Of a stretch of 6,366 bases of DNA, positions 1-5,826 are shown piece by piece. Position 1 is the first letter of the stretch. Every line of letters starts with the position of its first letter. The translations under genes and the position numbers were made by a program. The stretch covers positions 1-6,366 of the forward strand of contig JAJTCR010000088.1 of NCBI GenBank assembly GCA_021325695.1, read 5' to 3'. Source of the DNA: Steroidobacteraceae bacterium (GTDB lineage Bacteria; Pseudomonadota; Gammaproteobacteria; Steroidobacterales; Steroidobacteraceae). The notes beneath the pieces are model-generated. The model searched no databases, was not told the origin of the DNA, and saw only the letters and a program-made list of their open reading frames with translations.

Positions 1-501
1 GTCCTGCACGAACTGGTCGGGCCCGATGCAGCGCAGGTAATCGAGCTCTCCCGGCCCAGCCCCGTGCGGTTCACAGCGCGGATCCGACGTGAAGCCCCGC
101 ATCGGCCGGGCACCCTCGGGGAGATCCTCGAGCCACGCACCGGTCGGGTTCACGAAGTGACCTTGCACGTCGAAGACGAACTCGTTGCCCGCGACGGCGG
201 CCCGTGCGACCGACTCTTCGAGCGCTGCGAGCCTGGGGACGTCGAAGAAACCACCGGTGCGTCCCGCCTTGGCGTACGCGTCGTTCATGCCGAGCAGCGA
301 CGTCGCAGCGCCGCAGGCCGAGACCAGGAATTGCCGTCGTTCGAGCCCGAGCCGCCGCGCGTTGGCGGTGGCCGTCTGCATCGCGGCGTGCGTGGCCTCG
401 CGATGCATCGGCTCGAGTGGAATGGGCGCGTACTCGCCGTTCGTGGCCGTGTCGAGCTTGACCGGCAGACGACGGCCGTCGGGATCGTTGCGGAACCTCA
501 T
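1..501 (-). CDS. Tat-exported amidohydrolase-family protein, N-terminal part (runs off left edge)
   Basis: This frame is open from ATG at 501 to the window edge, giving the first 167 residues; the C-terminal bulk lies outside. The start is supported by an AGGGAGG Shine-Dalgarno at 509-515, seven bases upstream. A twin-arginine motif, ERRQFLVSA with the arginines at residues 55-56, is followed by a hydrophobic stretch to about residue 72 and an AYA|K signal-peptidase-like site near 77/78. This suggests folded export to the periplasm. The mature part begins with a GGFFDVPRLAALEE segment. It then has FDVQGHFVNP (residues 110-119), which resembles the first metal-binding strand (DxHxH) of amidohydrolase-2 TIM-barrel enzymes. 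Oddities are an n-region of about 54 residues before the twin arginines and Gln113 where the first histidine is expected. Family assignment rests on the N-terminus only; substrate unknown. It is divergent from the regulator/hydrolase unit. Confidence 0.7.
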   Translation of the reverse strand, partial: MRFRNDPDGRRLPVKLDTATNGEYAPIPLEPMHREATHAAMQTATANARRLGLERRQFLVSACGAATSLLGMNDAYAKAGRTGGFFDVPRLAALEESVARAAVAGNEFVFDVQGHFVNPTGAWLEDLPEGARPMRGFTSDPRCEPHGAGPGELDYLRCIGPDQFVQD

Positions 502-508
502 GGCACAT

Positions 509-515
509 CCTCCCT
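509..515 (-). promoter_or_regulatory. Shine-Dalgarno of the amidohydrolase gene
   Basis: On the minus strand this reads AGGGAGG, seven bases before the ATG at 501. It favours that ATG over the out-of-frame ATG at 508, which sits directly against this site. Confidence 0.7.
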
Positions 516-529
516 GCGGCGAGTGGCCG

Positions 530-558
530 ATGATCGTCCGGTGGGGCGGCGTCGGCAA
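530..558 (-). promoter_or_regulatory. Possible sigma-70 promoter for the amidohydrolase
   Basis: On the minus strand, TTGCCG (553-558) and GATCAT (530-535) each match 4 of 6 consensus bases, with a 17-base spacer. The implied start would give a leader of about 20 bases to the ATG at 501. The match is modest in GC-rich DNA. The operator-like element at 574-598 would lie just upstream of the -35, where a regulator could act on this promoter as well. Confidence 0.3.
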
Positions 559-573
559 GCCCACCCTGCTGCA

Positions 574-598
574 GTACGTCATTGACGTACCTACGTCA
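574..598. promoter_or_regulatory. Operator-like element: three alternating TACGTCA half-sites
   Basis: TACGTCA (575-581), its reverse complement TGACGTA (583-589) and TACGTCA again (592-598) lie in a row. The first two form a perfect 17-bp odd palindrome, GTACGTCATTGACGTAC (574-590). The second and third form a perfect 16-bp palindrome, TGACGTACCTACGTCA (583-598). Such phased, overlapping dyads are typical of sites bound cooperatively by dimeric helix-turn-helix repressors, including autoregulatory antitoxins. The element lies between the amidohydrolase and the HTH gene, so the HTH protein is the obvious candidate ligand (inference). A TTGACG at 582-587 inside it could be a -35 for the rightward unit, but no convincing -10 follows. 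Confidence 0.7.
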
Positions 599-644
599 GC
601 GGCGCACAGTGGTCGTCGATTCGAGTCCTCGCCGGGCAGCATCC

Positions 645-965
645 ATGACGATCGATCGCGAAACCTACGAGGTCTTGCTCGACACGGCCCGAGTGCTGCG
701 GCGCAAGCGCCGCGACCGTGTCGCACGACTGCTCGGCATCGGCAAGCCCGCGTCGCGCTCTTCGTCGTCTGAGAGCATCGACGCCCGCGCGATCCGGCTG
801 CTTACGGGACTGTCGCAGGCGAAGTTCGCCGAACTGCTCGGCATCGAGCTTTCCACGCTGCGCAACTGGGAGCAAGGCCGTCGTCAACCAACCGGACCGG
901 CCCAGGCGTTGCTTCGCGCGATCCGCAACAGTCCGGTCGAGGTGATCAAGGCCCTGACCGGCTGA
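645..965 (+). CDS. HigA2/XRE-like helix-turn-helix transcriptional regulator (orphan antitoxin-like)
   Basis: This is a 106-residue predicted DNA-binding protein. A basic N-terminal arm (residues 1-45, with a KRRDRVARLLGIGK stretch) precedes a Cro/C1-type HTH at about residues 47-82. It contains the helix SQAKFAELLG (57-66), the recognition helix ELSTLRNWEQG (68-78), the RRQP turn, and a last helix GPAQALLRAI. The pattern xLRNWEQGRxxPxGxAxxLL is the hallmark of the HigA2/NadS antitoxin-like family, and about 100 residues with an N-terminal arm is normal for it. The start is uncertain. ATG at 645 is chosen because upstream GTG (609) and TTG (582) lie closer to or within the operator and the added residues are not family-like. 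None of these starts has a good Shine-Dalgarno. No RelE/HigB toxin precedes it; the gap to the divergent gene is only 143 bp. It probably represses its own operon. Confidence 0.85.
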   Translation: MTIDRETYEVLLDTARVLRRKRRDRVARLLGIGKPASRSSSSESIDARAIRLLTGLSQAKFAELLGIELSTLRNWEQGRRQPTGPAQALLRAIRNSPVEVIKALTG

Positions 966-969
966 GGAG
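964..969 (+). promoter_or_regulatory. Shine-Dalgarno overlapping the regulator's stop codon
   Basis: The sequence CTGAGGAG contains both the TGA stop of the HTH gene (963-965) and a strong GAGGAG ribosome-binding site five bases before ATG 975. This suggests translational coupling. It also favours ATG 975 over the GTG at 969, which lies inside the site. Confidence 0.75.
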
Positions 970-974
970 TGTCC

Positions 975-2165
975 ATGACTGGCCTTACACGTACAAGGGT
1001 TTCGGACGCCAGGGGCGCGGGACGAATGCTGCTCGACGCCTCCGTGGGCGTAGTGGACGTGGTCGAACGGATGCATCGCACCATTCAGCGTCGACCGGGG
1101 CCCCTGGGGGAGCCGATCGCGGAGGCGACCCGAGGCATCACGGGTTTCGTCTATCGCAGCATCCGCGGCACCATGCAGCTCGCCGCACGCGGGCTCGACG
1201 CATCGCTGGCGCCGCTGGAGCGGTTGCTACCCGACGCCGCGACCACGCCCGGTCGCGACGTGTACCTCTCCATCGTCAACGGCGTCTACGGCGACCACCT
1301 CGCCCGCACGGGCAATCCGCTGGCCATCGAGATGCGCCTGTTGCACGACGGCGTGACGCTCGACGCCTCCAGTCCGGCGTCACACTTCGCGTGTGCCGGG
1401 CGGCCCGCGCCGACCGGAAAGCTGCTGGTCTTCGTGCACGGCCTGTGCATGAGCGTCCAGCAGTGGTCCAACGAAGGCTACAGCCACGGCGCCGCGCTGG
1501 CCGACGCCTTCGGCTACACCCCGCTCTACCTGCGCTACAACAGCGGTTTGCACGTCGCGGACAACGGCAGGCTGTTCGCGGAACTGCTCGAGGCGCTGCT
1601 CGCCGGCTGGCCATGCGGGGTCGATGAACTCACGATCGTCGGCCACAGCATGGGAGGCCTGGTCGCACGCAGCGCCTGCCTGGCCGGTGGTGAACACGGG
1701 CACCGCTGGCCGGCGCAACTTCGGACCCTCGTATTCCTCGGCACGCCGCACCACGGCGCACCGCTCGAGCGCGGCGGGCACGGTCTCGACTACCTGCTGG
1801 ACCTGAGTCCCTACTCCGCGCCGTTCACGCGGTTGGGCAGGGCCCGCAGCGCCGGCATCCGCGATCTGCGGCACGGCACGATCACGTCCGGACCGCACCG
1901 TGTCGTTCCATTGCCGAGCGGCGTGAACTGTTATGCGGTCGCGGCCTCGCTGGGCGCTCGAGCGAACATGCTCGCAGACCACGTGATCGGCGACGGCCTG
2001 GTGCCGCTCAACAGCGCGCTCGGTCGTCACGCAGACCCGAAGCGTTCCCTGCAGCTTCCCAGGGCCCATACCTGGGTCGGTTATCAGATGGGACACCTGG
2101 AGCTGCTGCACAGACCGGAGGTGTATGCCCAGCTGCGGTCGTGGCTGGCCACGCCTGCGGCATAA
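975..2165 (+). CDS. Alpha/beta hydrolase, lipase/esterase type
   Basis: This is a 396-residue predicted serine hydrolase. The nucleophile elbow GHSMGG puts the catalytic serine at residue 225. Upstream, VFVHGLCMSVQQW (about 152-164) has the HG oxyanion-hole motif. FLGTPHHGAPLE (about 254-265) is the typical post-nucleophile segment of triacylglycerol-lipase/PGAP1-like esterases. Likely triad partners are Asp340 in GDGLVPL and His374 in MGHLELL; Asp335 is an alternative acid. The first 95 or so residues form a helical, basic/amphipathic extension (MHRTIQRRPG, REP-like helices up to LERLLPD) without a signal peptide, so a cytoplasmic or peripherally membrane-bound enzyme is likely. It is translationally coupled to the HTH regulator and convergent with phaB. 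It lacks the lipase-box context of known intracellular PHA depolymerases, so a PHA role is not supported. Substrate unknown. Confidence 0.88.
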   Translation: MTGLTRTRVSDARGAGRMLLDASVGVVDVVERMHRTIQRRPGPLGEPIAEATRGITGFVYRSIRGTMQLAARGLDASLAPLERLLPDAATTPGRDVYLSIVNGVYGDHLARTGNPLAIEMRLLHDGVTLDASSPASHFACAGRPAPTGKLLVFVHGLCMSVQQWSNEGYSHGAALADAFGYTPLYLRYNSGLHVADNGRLFAELLEALLAGWPCGVDELTIVGHSMGGLVARSACLAGGEHGHRWPAQLRTLVFLGTPHHGAPLERGGHGLDYLLDLSPYSAPFTRLGRARSAGIRDLRHGTITSGPHRVVPLPSGVNCYAVAASLGARANMLADHVIGDGLVPLNSALGRHADPKRSLQLPRAHTWVGYQMGHLELLHRPEVYAQLRSWLATPAA

Positions 2166-2179
2166 AAAGGCGCCGCACC
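2164..2179 (-). terminator. phaB: Weak candidate intrinsic terminator for phaB
   Basis: Reading the minus strand downstream of the phaB stop, GGTG-CGG-CGCC forms a 4-bp stem (one G-U pair) followed directly by five T. The stem is short for an intrinsic terminator, and the T-run is made from the end of the convergent hydrolase gene. It is the only such structure between the two convergent genes. Confidence 0.25.
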
Positions 2180-2214
2180 ACGGTCATCACCAAGTCAACC
2201 CTGCCAGGCACTGC

Positions 2215-2961
2215 TCAACCCATGTGCAGCCCACCGTTCAACGAGAAATCAGCACCGGTCGCAAATCCCGATTCGTCCGACGCGATCCACGCGACGATCG
2301 ATGCAATCTCGTTGGGCTCGCCGAGGCGCTTGACTGGAATCGTGGCGACGATCTTCTCGAGCACCTCCGGCTTCACCGCGCGCACCATCTCCGTGGCGAT
2401 GTAACCGGGCGAGACGGTGTTGACGGTGACGCCCTTCGCGGCCACTTCCTGCGCGAGCGCCATGGTGAACCCGTGGATGCCGGCCTTGGCCGTCGAGTAA
2501 TTGGACTGGCCGAATTGCCCTTTCTGCCCGTTGACGGACGAAATGTTGATGATGCGGCCCCAGCCGCGATCCATCATGTCGTCGATCACCTGCTTCGTGA
2601 CGTGAAACAGGCTGTTCAGATTCGTCTCGATGACCAGGTGCCAGTTCTCGGCGCTCATCTTGCGGAACATGCCGTCCCGCGTGATGCCGGCGTTGTTCAC
2701 CAGCACGTCGATGGGCCCGTACTCGGCCTTCACGCGATCGAATGCTGCCTTGGTCGAGTCCCAATTGGACACGTCGCCCTCCGACGCGAAGACTTCGTTT
2801 CCTTCCTCCTTCATCTGGCGGACCCACTGGTCCTTGCGCTTGGAGCCTGGACCGCAGCCTGCCACGACGCGAAAACCGTCACGACAGAGTCGCCGGCTGA
2901 TCGCCGTCCCGATGCCGCCCATTCCACCGGTCACATATGCCAGTCGTCCGTTACTTGCCAT
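2215..2961 (-). CDS. phaB: Acetoacetyl-CoA reductase (NADPH-dependent, PHA synthesis)
   Basis: This 248-residue short-chain dehydrogenase reduces acetoacetyl-CoA to (R)-3-hydroxybutyryl-CoA, the monomer donor for polyhydroxybutyrate synthase, in the cytoplasm. The Rossmann motif TGGMGGIG is at residues 11-18, NNAG at 89-92, and the catalytic Ser142, Tyr155 and Lys159 fall in ISSVNGQKGQFGQSNYSTAK. The GQKGQFGQ substrate loop, VNTVSPGYIAT and the C-terminal ADFSLNGGLHMG are diagnostic of Ralstonia-type PhaB rather than FabG. Full length (Ralstonia PhaB has 246 residues). The ATG at 2961 has an AGGAG (2970-2974) eight bases upstream. The gene is alone: no phaC or phaA lies beside it, and both flanking genes run on the other strand, so it is probably monocistronic. 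Confidence 0.97.
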   Translation of the reverse strand: MASNGRLAYVTGGMGGIGTAISRRLCRDGFRVVAGCGPGSKRKDQWVRQMKEEGNEVFASEGDVSNWDSTKAAFDRVKAEYGPIDVLVNNAGITRDGMFRKMSAENWHLVIETNLNSLFHVTKQVIDDMMDRGWGRIINISSVNGQKGQFGQSNYSTAKAGIHGFTMALAQEVAAKGVTVNTVSPGYIATEMVRAVKPEVLEKIVATIPVKRLGEPNEIASIVAWIASDESGFATGADFSLNGGLHMG

Positions 2962-3201
2962 GGGTCAGTCTCCTGCGCCCGGGATGTGCGCCAGGGCCCA
3001 CTATAGAGCCTGACGGCGGAACGGGAAGACCTGCTGGTGCGGCCTCCCGATTGCTGGCGCCGACGTCGAATCGCCGCGCATCCGCCCTTCTCGATCATTG
3101 CGAGCCCGCTTTCCTACAGCCGGACGCGGCGCACGACGGATGCAGCGCCGGCACGCACCGCCCGAATGTCGAATGCCGGTGCGACATGAGTTCGAAATGA
3201 C
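2962..3201. other. Intergenic region between divergent phaB and ligB
   Basis: This 240-bp spacer separates the divergent phaB and ligase genes and should hold both promoters. Apart from the possible phaB -10 at 3000-3005 I see no strong promoter, operator or hairpin. Short open frames crossing it have no recognisable protein character. An in-frame TGA at 3187-3189 closes the ligase frame upstream. Confidence 0.6.
3000..3005 (-). promoter_or_regulatory. phaB: Possible -10 box for phaB
   Basis: On the minus strand this reads TATAGT, a 5/6 match to the -10 consensus, in a rare AT-rich spot. It lies about 38 bases upstream of the phaB ATG, giving a leader of roughly 30 bases. The matching -35 (CTTCCC at 17 bases) is poor, so the promoter may be weak or activator-dependent. 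Confidence 0.3.
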
Positions 3202-4749
3202 GTGACGTTGCTGGTCAGCCTGGTCGAGGCTTCGGAGCGCGTGAGCGCTGCGTCTGCCCGCCTCGCCAAGGTGCGCGAGCTGGCGCAGTTTCTGCGCACC
3301 CTCGAGCCGTCCGAGGTTCCCATTGCAGTTCTGTACCTGTCCGGCGAGGTGCCCCAAGGTCGCTGTGGCATCGGCCCAACGGCGTTGCGGGCGGCCGATG
3401 AGACGGCACCGCCGAGCAGTGCGTCCCTGTCGCTGGCGGACGTGGATCGAAGACTCACGGACATCGCCGACCTGTGTGGCAAAGGTGTCGCCACGCGACG
3501 TGCGGGTGCGCTCGGCGAGCTTTTCGCCCAGGCGACCCGTCCCGAACGGCAGTTCCTCGCGCGAGTGCTGCTTGGCGAGCTTCGCCAGGGCGCACTCGCC
3601 GGCGTGATGGTCGACGCGATCGCGCAGGCGGCGGAGGTGCCCTTGGGCGAAGTGCGACGGGCGATGATGTACGCACCGCACATCGGCGCCGTGGCGCAGG
3701 CTGCCTTAAGCGGTGCGACCGGCAAGTTTGCACACTTCCAGCTCGAAGTCCTTTCGCCCGTAGCGCCGATGCTGGCGCAGACCGCGGCAGACCCGGGCGA
3801 GGCGCTCCGACAACTCGGCGGCGAGGCCGCATTCGAATGGAAGGTGGACGGCGCCCGCATCCAGGTCCACAAGTCCGGGGACACGGTGCGCATCTACAGC
3901 CGCAACCAGAACGAGGTCGACGCAGCCCTCCCCGAAATCGTCGACGTCGTGCGGACCCTGCCCGTGGACGAGTTGATCCTGGACGGTGAAGCCGTGGCGT
4001 TCGACGCAGCGGACCGACCACACCCCTTCCAGGTGACGATGCGCCGCTTCGGCCGCAAGCTCGACGTCGAGCGCCTGCGGGCTGAGCTGCCGATGCGCGC
4101 TTATTTCTTCGACTGCCTCCGTCACGGCCCCGACAGCCTCGCCGACCGGCCGACACGTGAGCGCATTCATGCGCTCGACGCCGCACTGCCGGAATCGCTG
4201 CGCATTCCCCGCTTGATCACGACTTCCGCAGCGGAGGCACAAGCCTTCTATGAGAGCGCCCTCGCCGCCGGACACGAAGGCGTCATGGCGAAGTCGCTGG
4301 ACGCGCCCTACGAAGCTGGGAATCGCGGCGCCAGCTGGCTCAAGATCAAGCGTGCGCACACGCTCGACCTGGTGGTGCTCGCCGCGGAGTGGGGCAACGG
4401 TCGCCGCACCGGCAAGCTCTCGAACCTGCATCTCGGCGCACTCGACCCGGCAACCGGCGAGTACGTCATGCTCGGCAAGACGTTCAAGGGACTGACCGAT
4501 CGGATGCTCGAGTGGCAGACGAAGGAATTCCTGGCCCGGGAAATCCGTCGCGACCACATGACGGTGTACGTGCGACCGGAGATCGTCGCCGAGGTCGCCT
4601 TCAGCGACCTGCAAGCGAGTCCGCGATACCCCGGCGGCCTTGCGCTGCGACTGGCGCGCGTCAAGCGCTATCGCGACGACAAGACAGCGGACCAGGCGGA
4701 CACGATGGATGCCGTGCGACGCATCTACGAGTCGCAGGGTGCCGCCTGA
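3202..4749 (+). CDS. ligB: ATP-dependent DNA ligase, mycobacterial LigB type
   Basis: This 515-residue three-domain ligase seals nicks through a lysyl-AMP intermediate. A helical N-terminal DNA-binding domain (about 1-180, with LSGEVPQGRCGIG and LLGELRQGALAGVM) precedes the nucleotidyltransferase domain. There motif I is EWKVDGAR (nucleophile Lys214), motif III LILDGEAV (261-263), IIIa AYFFDCL (about 300-306), IV EGVMAKS (359-365) and V SWLKIKR (378-384). The OB domain follows with KLSNLHLGALD, VMLGKTFKGLTD and the end motif RYPGGLALRLARVKRYRDDK. Length and motifs match actinobacterial LigB (about 507 residues); E. coli LigB is a different, NAD-dependent protein. The start is GTG 3202. An in-frame TGA at 3187-3189 rules out anything longer, and alignment with LigB from memory begins there. 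No clear Shine-Dalgarno is visible. It is in operon with ligC. No helicase or exonuclease partner is visible in the window. Confidence 0.94.
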   Translation: MTLLVSLVEASERVSAASARLAKVRELAQFLRTLEPSEVPIAVLYLSGEVPQGRCGIGPTALRAADETAPPSSASLSLADVDRRLTDIADLCGKGVATRRAGALGELFAQATRPERQFLARVLLGELRQGALAGVMVDAIAQAAEVPLGEVRRAMMYAPHIGAVAQAALSGATGKFAHFQLEVLSPVAPMLAQTAADPGEALRQLGGEAAFEWKVDGARIQVHKSGDTVRIYSRNQNEVDAALPEIVDVVRTLPVDELILDGEAVAFDAADRPHPFQVTMRRFGRKLDVERLRAELPMRAYFFDCLRHGPDSLADRPTRERIHALDAALPESLRIPRLITTSAAEAQAFYESALAAGHEGVMAKSLDAPYEAGNRGASWLKIKRAHTLDLVVLAAEWGNGRRTGKLSNLHLGALDPATGEYVMLGKTFKGLTDRMLEWQTKEFLAREIRRDHMTVYVRPEIVAEVAFSDLQASPRYPGGLALRLARVKRYRDDKTADQADTMDAVRRIYESQGAA

Positions 4750-4753
4750 GGAG
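4748..4753 (+). promoter_or_regulatory. Shine-Dalgarno of ligC overlapping the ligB stop
   Basis: CTGAGGAG contains the TGA of ligB (4747-4749) and a GAGGAG site five bases before the GTG start at 4759. It supports translational coupling and the choice of GTG. The same octamer forms the junction of the HTH/hydrolase pair (962-969). Confidence 0.75.
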
Positions 4754-4758
4754 ACCGC

Positions 4759-5826
4759 GTGCAGCCCCCGGTGGAACCGATGCTCGCCAAACTCGCCGAT
4801 GAACTGCCCGTCGGCGATTACCTGTACGAACCGAAGTGGGACGGGTTCCGGGCGATCGTGTTCCGTGGCAAGGACGACGTGTACATCCAGAGCCGCGATT
4901 CGCGGCCGCTCGATCGGTACTTCCCCGAGCTGCACGACGCGCTGCTCGAACGCCTGCCGACGGAATGCGTGGTCGACGGCGAGATCGTGATCGCGACGCC
5001 GCGCGGGCTCGACTTCGATACCCTGCAGCTGCGGCTGCACCCGGCGGCCTCGCGCGTCGAGAAGCTCGCCAGGCAAACGCCGTCGTCGTTCGTCGCCTTC
5101 GACGTGCTGGCGATGGGGAACCGCGATCTGATGGATACCCCGCAGGCAGAGCGTCGCGCCGCCCTCGAGACGCTGCTTGCAAAGGTGAAGCCACCGGTGC
5201 ATCTCACCCCCGTGACCCGTGACCGCACGGTCGCCCTCGATTGGCTGACGCGCTTCGAAGGCGCCGGCCTGGACGGCGTGATCGCCAAGCCGCGGTCGGG
5301 CATCTATCTGCCGGGCAAGCGCGCGATGATCAAGGTCAAGCACGTGCGCACGGCCGAGTGCGTCGTGGCTGGATTTCGCTGGTACAGGAGCGGCCAGGAC
5401 GCCGTGGGCTCGCTGCTGCTCGGGCTGTACGACGACAGCGGTGTGCTGCAGCACGTCGGCGTCGCCTCTTCCTTTACGATGTCGATGCGCACGCAACTCG
5501 TCAAAGAGCTGGCCCCGCTCCGGAAGAAGGCGATGGACGACCATCCCTGGCGTGAGTGGGCGAGCGCCGCTGCCGAGTCGAGCCGCATGCCTGGCGGGCA
5601 AAGCCGCTGGAGTGCGGGCAAGGACCTGTCGTGGGAACCGCTGCGGATCGAGCGCGTCTGCGAAGTGAAATACGATCACATGCAGGGCGATCGCTTCCGT
5701 CACGCAGCGATCTTCCTGCGCTGGCGACCGGACAAGCGACCGCGGGATTGCCGGTACGACCAGCTCGAAGTGACGAAGCCCTACGAGCTCGAGCGAATCT
5801 TTTCGTCGGGGTCGAGCGGCTCCTGA
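4759..5826 (+). CDS. ligC: ATP-dependent DNA ligase, LigC type (stand-alone ligase half of LigD)
   Basis: This is a compact 355-residue two-domain ligase. Motif I is EPKWDGFR (nucleophile Lys26), motif III CVVDGEIVI (70-78), IIIa FVAFDVLA (111-118), IV LDGVIAKP (171-178) and V MIKVKH (190-195). The OB domain contains GSLLLGLYDD, SRWSAGKDLSWEPLRIERVCEVKYD, FRHAAIFLRWRPDK and CRYDQLE. Length and motifs match mycobacterial LigC (about 358 residues). In mycobacteria LigC works with a separate primase-polymerase in gap filling, base-excision repair and back-up end joining (established knowledge). It has no N-terminal DNA-binding domain, so it may need a partner for targeting. The GTG start follows the coupled Shine-Dalgarno; EPM at residues 6-8 matches the conserved PMLA start of the family. 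The last 15 residues (ending GSSGS) are encoded in DNA shared with the opposing polymerase gene and are probably not structured. Confidence 0.95.
   Translation: MQPPVEPMLAKLADELPVGDYLYEPKWDGFRAIVFRGKDDVYIQSRDSRPLDRYFPELHDALLERLPTECVVDGEIVIATPRGLDFDTLQLRLHPAASRVEKLARQTPSSFVAFDVLAMGNRDLMDTPQAERRAALETLLAKVKPPVHLTPVTRDRTVALDWLTRFEGAGLDGVIAKPRSGIYLPGKRAMIKVKHVRTAECVVAGFRWYRSGQDAVGSLLLGLYDDSGVLQHVGVASSFTMSMRTQLVKELAPLRKKAMDDHPWREWASAAAESSRMPGGQSRWSAGKDLSWEPLRIERVCEVKYDHMQGDRFRHAAIFLRWRPDKRPRDCRYDQLEVTKPYELERIFSSGSSGS

Noticed and set aside
71..508. An alternative minus-strand frame starting at ATG 508.
   Set aside because: It is out of frame with the amidohydrolase, and its start sits directly against the Shine-Dalgarno. 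The product is Arg-rich, whereas the chosen frame has a clear Tat signal.
582..644. An N-terminal extension of the HTH protein from TTG 582 or GTG 609.
   Set aside because: TTG 582 is the centre of the 17-bp palindrome, no Shine-Dalgarno precedes either codon, and the added residues are an Arg-rich stretch not typical of the family.
502..644. A possible RelE/HigB-type toxin remnant upstream of the antitoxin-like gene.
   Set aside because: I found no frame of useful length or toxin-like sequence; the space is taken by promoter and operator signals.
2125..3006. A 293-codon plus-strand frame covering phaB.
   Set aside because: It is the antisense shadow of phaB; the product is Arg/His/Asp-rich with no family character, while the opposite strand gives a canonical PhaB.
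2937..3200. An 87-codon plus-strand frame across the phaB-ligB spacer.
   Set aside because: It begins inside phaB antisense, has no Shine-Dalgarno or recognisable domain, and its composition is that of non-coding GC-rich DNA.
4462..4468. A further TACGTCA inside ligB, and TGACGT repeats at the ligB start (3198-3208).
   Set aside because: The first is a single half-site in coding sequence. The second pair overlap each other and lack the palindromic arrangement; both are expected by chance.
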